A stretch of DNA of 23,511 nucleotides from 02-FULL-45-11b sp041663485 (GTDB taxonomy: Bacteria; Patescibacteriota; Patescibacteriia; Buchananbacterales; UBA6539). Shown piece after piece: positions 1 through 6,054 of this stretch. The first letter of the stretch is position 1. Each line of letters begins with the position of its first letter. The DNA lies in contig JBAYMO010000024.1 of assembly GCA_041663485.1 (NCBI GenBank), forward strand, positions 1 through 23,511, in the 5' to 3' direction. The notes under the pieces were generated by a model that made no database searches, was not told where the DNA came from, and saw nothing but the letters and a program-made list of their open reading frames with translations. A program made the translations under genes and the position numbers.

Positions 1-1190
1 AATTTGGCATTCACGTCATCGGCAATGGTTTTAACGGCAAAGCTGACGGTCTCGGTAATTCCCCCATTTTTTTTCAGGCCTTCAGCCATTTCTTCGTGTT
101 CGGTGATTTCCATTTTCTCCGCGCCCTGAGCAATGCGCGACATTACCTGCACCGCTTTGAGCGGATACTTGCCGGTAGCGGTTTCGCCGGAAAGCATAAT
201 CGCGTCCGTGCCGTCCAAAATCGCGTTGGCCACATCTGAAACTTCCGCCCTGGTCGGCATCGGATATTTAATCATTGAGTCTAGCATTTGCGTGGCGACA
301 ATTACGGGTTTGGCATTCTGAACGCAACGACGAATAATTTTTTTCTGAATCATCGGCAAATCCTCCAGCGGCACTTCCAAACCTAAGTCGCCGCGAGCCA
401 CCATGACGCCATCAACGGCTTTCAAAATTTCTTCAAAATGTGAAACGGCTTCCGGCCTTTCAATTTTGGCAATAATTTTGGTTAAAGTCTTGGGCCATTT
501 GCCGTCACGAACCGGTTTTTTGTAATCTTTAATTTTTCGACCCAACCGCGACTCAACTTGATGAATTGTTTTGCGCAAATTAATTATATCCTCGGCCTCT
601 TTAACAAAAGATAAAGCCACAAAATCAACTTTTTCTTTTAAACCAAATCTTAAATCTTCAATATCTTTCCCGCTTACGGCCGGAGCGTTAATAGATACCC
701 CGGGGAAATTCATACCGCGATGCGAAGTTACTACGTCGCCGACTTTAACTTTACAAATAATCGCTTTATTTTTTATACTCATAACTTCTAACTGAATCTT
801 TCCGTCATCAATCAAAATCTTGTCGCCTTTACTTAAGTCGCGATAAAGTTCGGCATATTGAATCGGAATAAAAGTCGAAACCTCTTTCAAAGTCACCTTA
901 TAGTTTTCCGGCACTAAAACAATTTCCTGACCAGCGGCCAATTTAATCCCTTCCGCCCCCACGTCGCCGGTTCTGATTCTTGGTCCTTGCAAATCCTGCA
1001 TAATGGCTACCGGCTGATTTAACCTGGCGCTGACTTCGCGAATATTTCTAATCAACATGGCATGGTGTTTATAACTACCATGAGAAAAATTAAGGCGAGC
1101 CACGTTCAAGCCGGCTCTAATCATTTTTTCGATCATTTCTTTACTTTCCGAGGCCGGACCAATAGTACAAACAATTTTGGTATGTTTCAT
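1..1190 (-). CDS. pyk: Pyruvate kinase, 3' end cut by window edge
   Basis: Catalyses phosphoenolpyruvate plus ADP to pyruvate plus ATP, the last step of glycolysis, in the cytoplasm. The reading frame starts at the ATG at 1188-1190 (MKHTKIVCTIGPAS) and runs off the left edge after about 396 codons, so most of the C-terminal domain is missing. Family hallmarks are visible in order: ARLNFSHG, the QDLQGPRIR substrate loop, KIIAKIERPEA with the catalytic lysine, VARGDLG, VIVATQMLDSM, and PTRAEVSDVANAILDGTDA followed by MLSGETA. Between INLRKTI and KIIAKIE there is an extra basic stretch (around VESRLGRKIKDYKKPVRDGK) that canonical enzymes lack. No Shine-Dalgarno sequence precedes the ATG. The DUF4870 gene lies 25 nt upstream on the same strand, so the two are probably co-transcribed. 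Confidence 0.97.
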   Translation of the reverse strand, partial: MKHTKIVCTIGPASESKEMIEKMIRAGLNVARLNFSHGSYKHHAMLIRNIREVSARLNQPVAIMQDLQGPRIRTGDVGAEGIKLAAGQEIVLVPENYKVTLKEVSTFIPIQYAELYRDLSKGDKILIDDGKIQLEVMSIKNKAIICKVKVGDVVTSHRGMNFPGVSINAPAVSGKDIEDLRFGLKEKVDFVALSFVKEAEDIINLRKTIHQVESRLGRKIKDYKKPVRDGKWPKTLTKIIAKIERPEAVSHFEEILKAVDGVMVARGDLGLEVPLEDLPMIQKKIIRRCVQNAKPVIVATQMLDSMIKYPMPTRAEVSDVANAILDGTDAIMLSGETATGKYPLKAVQVMSRIAQGAEKMEITEHEEMAEGLKKNGGITETVSFAVKTIADDVNAK

Positions 1191-1215
1191 ATCACGATTC
1201 AAAAATTAAAATCAA

Positions 1216-1536
1216 CTAAATTTTTAAAGTCTTAATTACCCAATCGCCAAAATTTTTCGCCACATCGGAGCCGACTGGCAATTCCCATTTTTCGCCCTGC
1301 AAGGCTTTAATTAAAGCAATTAAAGCGGTTACGCCAATCAATAAATTAAGCAGCCAGCCCAGCATCGGAATAAACATCAAAACCAGCGAAGCAACAAATA
1401 GCAACGCGCCTTGATTGGCGTGAAAACGTACAAATTCATTGTCTTTTTTGGTGGCTAAAACAATAATAGATAAGATCCAAAGATAGCTAATAGCTCCCCA
1501 AAATTTATCATCGGAAGAAATTTTTGTTTGTGGCAT
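1216..1536 (-). CDS. DUF4870 / Tic20-like small membrane protein
   Basis: A 106-aa membrane protein with three hydrophobic segments at about residues 12-29, 43-59 and 60-79. Between the first two is the family signature FVRFHANQGALLF, the usual 'FHARQG' motif of DUF4870/Tic20-like proteins. Its function is not established; such proteins are common in CPR genomes and other bacteria. The ATG at 1536 has only an A/T-rich leader and no Shine-Dalgarno. A divergent promoter lies just upstream, and pyk follows after 25 nt, so this is probably the first gene of a two-gene unit. The family assignment is fairly secure; the role is unknown. Confidence 0.85.
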   Translation of the reverse strand: MPQTKISSDDKFWGAISYLWILSIIVLATKKDNEFVRFHANQGALLFVASLVLMFIPMLGWLLNLLIGVTALIALIKALQGEKWELPVGSDVAKNFGDWVIKTLKI

Positions 1537-1570
1537 AAATTTTAAAAATTAAATTATTATTCTTGCTTGT

Positions 1571-1600
1571 ATTATAACACAAAAACTTGCTTGACAGCAA
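1571..1600 (-). promoter_or_regulatory. Promoter for DUF4870-pyk
   Basis: Read on the minus strand: a -35-like TTGCTG (1595-1600), an 18-nt spacer and a perfect -10 TATAAT (1571-1576). Its -35 overlaps the -35 of the divergent promoter for the zinc-ribbon gene (1591-1596), so the two promoters may compete for polymerase. Confidence 0.6.
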
Positions 1601-1619
1601 AGTTAAGATACCGTAATAT
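1591..1619 (+). promoter_or_regulatory. Promoter for the zinc-ribbon gene
   Basis: A consensus -35 TTGACA (1591-1596), a 17-nt spacer and -10 TAATAT (1614-1619). This predicts a transcript start near 1626 and a leader of about 68 nt before the TTG start at 1694. Confidence 0.65.
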
Positions 1620-1693
1620 TTATAACGGTTCGGTGTACCTTAAACCACAAATACCCAACAGTTTCATCAGAGACAGGAAGGGAGGTGATTGAA

Positions 1694-1864
1694 TTGCCAA
1701 CAGAAGAAGCAGCCAGCAAAGAAAAAGACAAAGGGGTCGAGGAAGTGACAACCGAGGCTCGCGAAGATGGTTACCTTTGTCCCTATTGCAAGAACGGATG
1801 GTTTTCCACCATAACCCTCAGTTGCGACAAATGCGGAGCATACGAGGACGATTTTGACGAATGA
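1694..1864 (+). CDS. Small acidic zinc-ribbon protein (56 aa)
   Basis: A 56-aa gene that starts with TTG. The start is fixed by a strong Shine-Dalgarno (GGAGGTGAT at 1681-1689), with 8 nt between GGAGG and the TTG. The predicted protein begins MPTEEAASKEKDKG, then has two cysteine pairs at C29/C32 (CPYC) and C44/C47 (CDKC), forming a four-cysteine zinc ribbon. It ends in an acidic tail (EDDFDE) before TGA. It has its own promoter upstream and an intrinsic terminator directly after, so it is a complete single-gene unit. Zinc ribbons of this size often bind nucleic acid or protein partners, but no specific function can be assigned. The base composition looks richer in G and C than the flanking genes. 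Confidence 0.75.
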   Translation: MPTEEAASKEKDKGVEEVTTEAREDGYLCPYCKNGWFSTITLSCDKCGAYEDDFDE

Positions 1865-1878
1865 TCCCGTTGGGAATT

Positions 1879-1917
1879 GCCGGGACTTTTGCGGTTACTC
1901 CCGGCCTTTATTTTTCA
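1879..1917 (+). terminator. Intrinsic terminator of the zinc-ribbon gene
   Basis: A perfect 7-bp stem, GCCGGGA (1879-1885) with TCCCGGC (1899-1905), followed by CTTTATTTTT. It sits 15 nt after the TGA. Confidence 0.85.
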
Positions 1918-1942
1918 AAAAAAACGAGACTATGAGATCTCG
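1917..1942 (-). terminator. Terminator of the TrmB gene, possibly bidirectional
   Basis: On the minus strand, a short hairpin CGAGA (1938-1942) with TCTCG (1925-1929) is followed by eight T residues (1924-1917). On the plus strand the same hairpin is followed by ATTTTTTT, so it could act in both directions between these convergent genes. Confidence 0.7.
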
Positions 1943-1964
1943 ATTTTTTTATACAAAACAATAA

Positions 1965-2738
1965 TTATTCTTTAGTAATATTTTTAGCTTGCTGCCAAAT
2001 AATTTCAAATTGACTTTTCATCATCTCGGCTAGCTCCGAACTCTCCACCAAAAAACCAAAACTTTCCTGACTGGAAGAAATAAATCTGACAGTGTTATTG
2101 TAAATACTATAGCCCAAAGAAAAATCTACATTGGCCGGCGCGATCCGAACTTCCCGTTTCAAATTCTCGCTGCCCAGCAAGAAAGGAAATTTTTTAAGAT
2201 CAGGCACTTGTGCTTTTGGCCAAATTACTTTGAGACTAATATTCTGTTCGGCGCGCTTTTGATTAAATTCTTTCATAAAATCCGAGCCCAAAAGCTCAAA
2301 TATTTTTTTAATCGGCCAATAGGCTCGAACCGTCAGATCGCGATATAGCAGCATATCTTTCATCATTTGCCGCAATTCTTTTTGACCGGAATAAAGTTGG
2401 AGCTTGGGCGTCAGGGATTTTTTTTGATTTTGATAAGTTTGTTTTAAAATTTCCAGCTCTGAATTGGCGGCCATGATATCTTTTTGCTTTTCTTCAAGGA
2501 TAAGCTGGATCCTTTCCGGTGGGCAAGCGATAAAAACTTTGGTCGAACCTTTCAAGGTTTCACTGACTAACCCAGCCTCAAGAAGTTTTTTAAGTAAATC
2601 ATAAACTGAAGTTCGGCTAATACCGGCTTGTTTGGCTAATTCATTGGCTGTCATCTGACCACTGTTAAAAAGCTGCTGAAAAAGCTCCGCTTCAATCGGC
2701 CTTAAATTAAATAAAGCTAATATTTTATGGGGTTTCAT
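1965..2738 (-). CDS. TrmB-family transcriptional regulator
   Basis: A 257-aa cytoplasmic DNA-binding protein. An N-terminal winged helix-turn-helix covers about residues 5-65 (IEAELFQQLFNSGQMTANEL, then AGISRTSVYDLLKKLLEAGLV), matching the TrmB domain. A coiled-coil linker follows (LEEKQKDIMAANSELEILKQ), then a C-terminal effector-like domain of about 150 residues. TrmB proteins usually sense sugars or metabolites; the ligand here cannot be read from sequence. I chose the ATG at 2736-2738 over an in-frame GTG 33 nt upstream because the GTG would lie almost at the predicted transcript start. The gene is divergent from the leader/ankyrin/sulfotransferase unit and shares its promoter region, so that unit is the first candidate target, along with autoregulation. 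Confidence 0.85.
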   Translation of the reverse strand: MKPHKILALFNLRPIEAELFQQLFNSGQMTANELAKQAGISRTSVYDLLKKLLEAGLVSETLKGSTKVFIACPPERIQLILEEKQKDIMAANSELEILKQTYQNQKKSLTPKLQLYSGQKELRQMMKDMLLYRDLTVRAYWPIKKIFELLGSDFMKEFNQKRAEQNISLKVIWPKAQVPDLKKFPFLLGSENLKREVRIAPANVDFSLGYSIYNNTVRFISSSQESFGFLVESSELAEMMKSQFEIIWQQAKNITKE

Positions 2739-2749
2739 GTTGTTTCTTG

Positions 2750-2803
2750 TTGTCGAATTTTCACGACACACTATACATTACCCTGATTTTAGCGCAAAGT
2801 CAA
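2750..2803. promoter_or_regulatory. Overlapping divergent promoters with inverted repeat
   Basis: Minus strand (TrmB gene): -35 TTGACT (2798-2803), 17-nt spacer, -10 TAATGT (2775-2780). Plus strand (ankyrin unit): TTGTCG (2750-2755), 16-nt spacer, TATACA (2772-2777). The two -10 boxes overlap. An inverted repeat TGTCG (2751-2755) / CGACA (2764-2768) lies in the plus -35 and the TrmB leader and is a candidate TrmB operator. Confidence 0.5.
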
Positions 2804-2818
2804 GGCAGGAGGAATATT

Positions 2819-2863
2819 GTGTTCCTTGACAACCTTATCAACCATGAAAGGATCAAATCATGA
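2819..2863 (+). CDS. Putative 14-codon leader peptide
   Basis: A GTG-initiated ORF of 14 codons (MFLDNLINHERIKS) preceded by a strong Shine-Dalgarno GGAGGA (2808-2813) at 5-nt spacing. Its TGA overlaps the ATG of the ankyrin gene as ATGA (2860-2863), the usual arrangement for translational coupling. The ankyrin ATG also has a weaker site of its own (AAAGGA). The ORF is short enough to be chance; the Shine-Dalgarno and overlap are the evidence. It could instead be only an upstream ribosome loading site. Confidence 0.4.
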   Translation: MFLDNLINHERIKS

Positions 2864-3849
2864 AAGCCAAGGAGAGTCTGTTGGATTTACTGGGGCCTCC
2901 GATCATTGGGCTAATCATCGGGCTGACGGCCGTTATGATTTATTTCTCGACTGCCAGCTGGGCGGCAGGAGATTTAAAATTGGAAAATTGGTTTACAATT
3001 TTTTTCGCTTTTCACGCATTTGTAACCATCGTATACATTTGCGCCAACGTCCTGTTTATTGCCTCAGACGACGAAAGTGAAATAGGCGCTACCTTGTCTG
3101 GAATGATTGGCATTCTAGTAGCGCCTCTGGCTTCGGCAGTAATGTGCGGCCTCCCCGTAATGATTTTCGACGCAATATCATACAAGAATTTTGTTGACCA
3201 ATTGGGCATGTACGACTTAAAGTCGGCGATATCGGTCAGCGTGATTAATGTCGGCTTTTATTTCGCGATTGGCCTTGTCTGGTCAGTGATTATGCTTCCA
3301 TTTAAATTTTATGACCATAGGGTTAAAATTTTAAAGGCGGCATGGATGTTATTGAAAATGTCATTAAAAAGCCAGCGGGCAAAATTGCGTGTCATGTATA
3401 AGGTGCATGAAGTGGCGATAACAGGTAATTGGCAAGGACTTGAAGACCTGCGTGCCAAATTCGCCGATATCAATGCCCTTGACGGGCGTGGCAGAACACC
3501 CCTTCACCTGGCGATACTAAATAATCAGTTACGAATCGTCAGAATGTTAGTCATGTATGGGGCACGAACCGACATTGCCAGTCAGATTGGTGGGTTATTC
3601 GGTGAAGAATTAACTGCACCCGAACTGGCGCGCCACGAATTAGCTCGGATGGTCAACAAACTTACCAACAGTGAAAACGAAGATGTATGTTTGAGTGATA
3701 TTGCTGCTGCCTTTAAAGTTCTTAAAGATCAAGAAGAAGAAATTGCTGCCTTAAAGAACAAGTTGATTGAAGCGCATGATATTGATCGTTATCTGCAGTC
3801 CCAAGAAACTACAACACAGAAAGGGAAAAATAAAGATGCCGGAAATTGA
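2860..3849 (+). CDS. Four-TM membrane protein with ankyrin repeat
   Basis: A 329-aa protein with four predicted membrane segments at about residues 10-35, 44-69, 80-107 and 122-152. A basic amphipathic stretch follows (KMSLKSQRAKLRVMYKVHEV), then a cytoplasmic ankyrin region at about 185-240 whose best repeat is GRTPLHLAILNNQLRIVRML. A C-terminal coiled coil (DQEEEIAALKNKLIEA) ends the protein. Ankyrin repeats bind other proteins, so this is probably a membrane anchor or scaffold; no enzymatic motif is visible. It is preceded by AAAGGA and probably coupled to the leader ORF. Its 3' end overlaps the sulfotransferase gene by 14 nt, so the two are co-translated and may work together. No specific family is recognised. 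Confidence 0.8.
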   Translation: MKAKESLLDLLGPPIIGLIIGLTAVMIYFSTASWAAGDLKLENWFTIFFAFHAFVTIVYICANVLFIASDDESEIGATLSGMIGILVAPLASAVMCGLPVMIFDAISYKNFVDQLGMYDLKSAISVSVINVGFYFAIGLVWSVIMLPFKFYDHRVKILKAAWMLLKMSLKSQRAKLRVMYKVHEVAITGNWQGLEDLRAKFADINALDGRGRTPLHLAILNNQLRIVRMLVMYGARTDIASQIGGLFGEELTAPELARHELARMVNKLTNSENEDVCLSDIAAAFKVLKDQEEEIAALKNKLIEAHDIDRYLQSQETTTQKGKNKDAGN

Positions 3850-4684
3850 AAGGCCAATTTTTGTCATCGGCTGCAACAACAGCGGTACATCGCCCTTCAC
3901 CAAGGCGTTACAAAGTCACCGTCAAATTTGCGGACCACCACCAATGGAAAACACCGACGATTTTGGACAACGACATCCCATGGAAATCATTGATCTGCCT
4001 GGAATGCCAAGTATTGTCCGACGACAACTCGGAGAGTGTTCCTTTCGCGCCTTGGGTTGCGCCGAGTTCAAAGGAATTGATTACGTCACGGAGGAGCAGT
4101 GTACACCAGCCATCGCCCAAGAAATTAGATTGGCTCTTGGTCGATTCACCCAGCCAGGAAAGCGCTTTCTGGGCAAAAATCCTTCCAATGTCTTGCGAGC
4201 CAGACTTTACCAAGCGGTCTTTTTGGATGCGGATTTCATCGGGATATATCGTAACGGCTACGCCGTAGCCGAAGGCACAAGACGCAAACGGCTTCTTGAC
4301 CCCGAGCGGCTGCAGTTTGCCGGCCTAAACATCACGATTACTCAAGCAGCTACGAATTGGAACAACAACAATACCGTAATGCTCTCGATGGCAACTACCT
4401 ACCTGCGACGCTGCCTGCTGGTTGCCTACGAGAATCTAGTCGAGGATCCAGCCAGCACTTTTAAAAACGTTTTAGACTTTCTGGGTCTGCCAACCAATGG
4501 CTTTCAAGCCCCTTGTCTAAAGAAGGATTTGAACAAGATTCAAATTGAACGACTTACCCGGGAGGAAATTAGCCATGTAACGGAGGCAGCCTGGCCAATG
4601 TTACGGCACTTTGATTATCGTATCCTAAGCCCTGAACCAGATCGAGAAAAGATCATGACTGCCGGACTGGATCGAAAAGCATAG
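3836..4684 (+). CDS. PAPS-dependent sulfotransferase-like protein
   Basis: A 282-aa protein resembling the sulfotransferase superfamily, which transfers sulfate from PAPS to a hydroxyl or amine acceptor. The 5'-phosphosulfate loop is seen at residues 8-25 (FVIGCNNSGTSPFTKAL). KNPSN at 114-118 matches the family's K-x-P-x-N element. The 3'-phosphate region is FIGIYRNGYAVAEGT (134-148), and a late YENLVEDP (198-205) is typical. The start is the ATG at 3836-3838, preceded by AAGGGA; an in-frame ATG further upstream lies inside the ankyrin gene and adds residues without homology. No signal peptide is visible. A sugar, lipid or peptide acceptor is possible. No PAPS synthesis genes are in the window, and CPR genomes rarely carry them, so the donor supply is open. 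Confidence 0.8.
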   Translation: MPEIERPIFVIGCNNSGTSPFTKALQSHRQICGPPPMENTDDFGQRHPMEIIDLPGMPSIVRRQLGECSFRALGCAEFKGIDYVTEEQCTPAIAQEIRLALGRFTQPGKRFLGKNPSNVLRARLYQAVFLDADFIGIYRNGYAVAEGTRRKRLLDPERLQFAGLNITITQAATNWNNNNTVMLSMATTYLRRCLLVAYENLVEDPASTFKNVLDFLGLPTNGFQAPCLKKDLNKIQIERLTREEISHVTEAAWPMLRHFDYRILSPEPDREKIMTAGLDRKA

Positions 4685-4686
4685 AG

Positions 4687-4715
4687 GCCAAACCAACCCC
4701 TTGGCTTCTTTTTTA
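4687..4715 (+). terminator. Terminator of the ankyrin-sulfotransferase unit
   Basis: GCCAA (4687-4691) pairs with TTGGC (4701-4705) and is followed by TTCTTTTTTATT, directly after the TAG. Confidence 0.75.
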
Positions 4716-4765
4716 TTATAAATAAATATTATAATCTAATTTGTCGGTTACTAAAAATATTCAGT

Positions 4766-4806
4766 CAAAAATAAAAAGCTCTATGGGCGTAATGCCGACT
4801 AGAGCT
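4766..4806 (-). terminator. Terminator of the 148-aa gene
   Basis: On the minus strand, AGCTCTA (4800-4806) pairs with TAGAGCT (4778-4784), a perfect 7-bp stem, followed by TTTTATTTTTG. It begins 4 nt after the TAA. Confidence 0.85.
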
Positions 4807-4809
4807 TAT

Positions 4810-5256
4810 TTAACCAGATTCTCTGGGTGTGATTTGCAAAATGATCCGATTCATCGAATCAATTTCGCTGATGGTAACGGCCAGCAAATCACCAACCTTG
4901 GGCGCGTTATCAGATGAGTGCCGCAACAAGCCCTCCAATAGCTCTCGCGGTCGGTCAAACATAGGTCTGAGTGCCAAAAACGAAAATGTATCATGCGAAC
5001 GCACCACCAAACCTAAGAATCTCTGATTTGCTTCGACCCCTTGGCCCAGGTTATTCTCCACCCATAATTTGCCCTTAAGAGCTGCTTGACGGCCGCAAGC
5101 CTCAATCACAAGCTTGCCATCTTGGTGCACCTTAATATTCACTCTCGGGTATGGTAGCGAAATTCTCCGGCACGATACATGACCCAAAAATTTTTGAGCC
5201 ATGGCCGGATTAATCCCATCTTCAAAAACAAATAACGGAATATCTCTTATCTTCAT
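4810..5256 (-). CDS. Unrecognised 148-aa protein, possible OB/S1-like end
   Basis: No family is recognised. The protein is soluble and mixed alpha/beta. The C-terminal part, KVGDLLAVTISEIDSMNRII followed by LQITPRE, reads like the beta strands of an OB or S1 RNA-binding fold; this is a guess from pattern only. The start is the ATG at 5254-5256, chosen over an in-frame ATG 24 nt upstream because a Shine-Dalgarno AAAGGA sits 7 nt before it. It is a complete single-gene unit, with a good promoter upstream and a strong hairpin terminator downstream. Like the other accessory genes of this stretch it has a Shine-Dalgarno and looks less AT-rich than groEL or the coiled-coil gene. Confidence 0.7.
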   Translation of the reverse strand: MKIRDIPLFVFEDGINPAMAQKFLGHVSCRRISLPYPRVNIKVHQDGKLVIEACGRQAALKGKLWVENNLGQGVEANQRFLGLVVRSHDTFSFLALRPMFDRPRELLEGLLRHSSDNAPKVGDLLAVTISEIDSMNRIILQITPRESG

Positions 5257-5299
5257 GAGTTGTTCCTTTGCCGGTTCCAAATTGAAATGAACCAGGTTT

Positions 5300-5328
5300 A
5301 TCTTAAATCCAAGCCGTTACTTTGTCAA
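5300..5328 (-). promoter_or_regulatory. Promoter of the 148-aa gene
   Basis: On the minus strand: TTGACA (5323-5328), 17-nt spacer, TAAGAT (5300-5305), followed by a leader of roughly 35 nt to the ATG at 5256. Confidence 0.65.
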
Positions 5329-5331
5329 TAA

Positions 5332-5368
5332 GAAAAGCCGGCCGCCCCATATCAATGGAACGGCCGAC
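5332..5368 (-). terminator. Terminator of the coiled-coil gene
   Basis: On the minus strand, GTCGGCCG (5361-5368) pairs with CGGCCGGC (5337-5344), 8 bp including one G-U, with the tail TTTTCTTATT. It ends just before the next gene's -35 element. Confidence 0.75.
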
Positions 5369-5418
5369 TATCTTTAATTGTTTGAAATTTAAAAATTTTG
5401 AATTTCCACGAAACAATC

Positions 5419-5913
5419 TTATATCAACTCCTTCAAATCATTGGCCTCCCTGGCAGTAATCAAATCATGACTGCTGATAACTCCGACTAATTTTTCTTTA
5501 AAATTTTTATCTTTATCCTGTCTCTTATCCAAACGTAAAAAAATTTCCAAAGTCTGATCAGCCAGTTTGTCGTCCAAATAAGCCTTGGTAACAAATTTCG
5601 TGGCCAGTCGGCTTTCCATTTCATCAATTTTATCGACCGTAACCATTCTTGATTCAAGCTCGGCCAAATCCTGCTTGGTGGCCATTCTTAACTCAGCCAG
5701 ATCCTGCCTGGTTTCCATTCTTAGCTCGGCTAAATCCTGCTTGGTGGCCATTTCCTGCCGAATACTAATAAACTCTTGGCGAGTTTCGTTGGCAAAATAA
5801 TTTACCGCCTCCAAAACCTCGTCAAGTTGTTTGTCAGTTTTTTCAGACAACAACTTAACGGCTGACAAAACCTCATTATTGGCGCTATGTTGATTGTTTT
5901 TGGAATTTTCCAT
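5419..5913 (-). CDS. Coiled-coil protein with 11-residue repeats
   Basis: A 164-aa predicted coiled-coil protein of unknown function. The central part holds three 11-residue repeats (ATKQDLAELRM, ETRQDLAELRM, ATKQDLAELES) flanked by more degenerate copies (ETRQEFISIRQ before; DKIDEMESRLATK after). Such hendecad repeats form right-handed coiled coils, and similar 'MATKxDLAxL' proteins occur widely in bacteria and phages, where they probably oligomerise. No signal peptide or membrane segment is seen. I start at the ATG at 5911-5913; an in-frame TTG 6 nt upstream is possible. Neither has a Shine-Dalgarno. The gene has its own promoter and terminator. Confidence 0.75.
   Translation of the reverse strand: MENSKNNQHSANNEVLSAVKLLSEKTDKQLDEVLEAVNYFANETRQEFISIRQEMATKQDLAELRMETRQDLAELRMATKQDLAELESRMVTVDKIDEMESRLATKFVTKAYLDDKLADQTLEIFLRLDKRQDKDKNFKEKLVGVISSHDLITAREANDLKELI
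5653..5751 (-). repeat. Three tandem 33-bp repeats in the coiled-coil gene
   Basis: Three consecutive 33-bp units encode the 11-residue repeats. On the plus strand each unit carries ATCCTGC(T/C)TGGT or a close variant, so units 1 and 3 are nearly identical in DNA. Copy number may vary between strains by slippage or recombination. Confidence 0.75.
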
Positions 5914-5943
5914 AAGCAATCGACATTATTAATTAGTATAGAT

Positions 5944-5972
5944 ATTGTAATCGTTATACTAAATCACGTCAA
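5944..5972 (-). promoter_or_regulatory. Promoter of the coiled-coil gene
   Basis: On the minus strand: TTGACG (5967-5972), 17-nt spacer, TACAAT (5944-5949). The predicted leader is about 25 nt. Confidence 0.65.
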
Positions 5973-5999
5973 GAAAAGGCCGGTGATCTCTCCCCGGCC
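5971..5999 (-). terminator. Terminator of groEL
   Basis: GGCCGG (5978-5983) pairs with CCGGCC (5994-5999). On the minus strand the tail is TTTTCTT; on the plus strand it is TTTTTGC, so it may stop transcription both ways. It lies about 55 nt past the groEL stop and abuts the next promoter. Confidence 0.75.
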
Positions 6000-6054
6000 T
6001 TTTTGCTATGTTTAGAATTTGAGATTTTAAATTTGTAATTTCCGCGTCGCGGTT

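Noticed and set aside
2739..2771. GTG start extending the TrmB protein by 11 residues
   Set aside because: It falls at the predicted transcript start and has no ribosome site; the extension is not domain-like.
2817..3080. 87-aa ORF starting TTG before the ankyrin gene
   Set aside because: It overlaps the ankyrin protein in another frame and has no membrane or domain pattern; the ankyrin frame has clear membrane segments and repeats.
3846..4268. 140-aa plus-strand ORF and 101-aa minus-strand ORF inside the sulfotransferase gene
   Set aside because: Both are shadows; the sulfotransferase frame has the PAPS-binding motifs.
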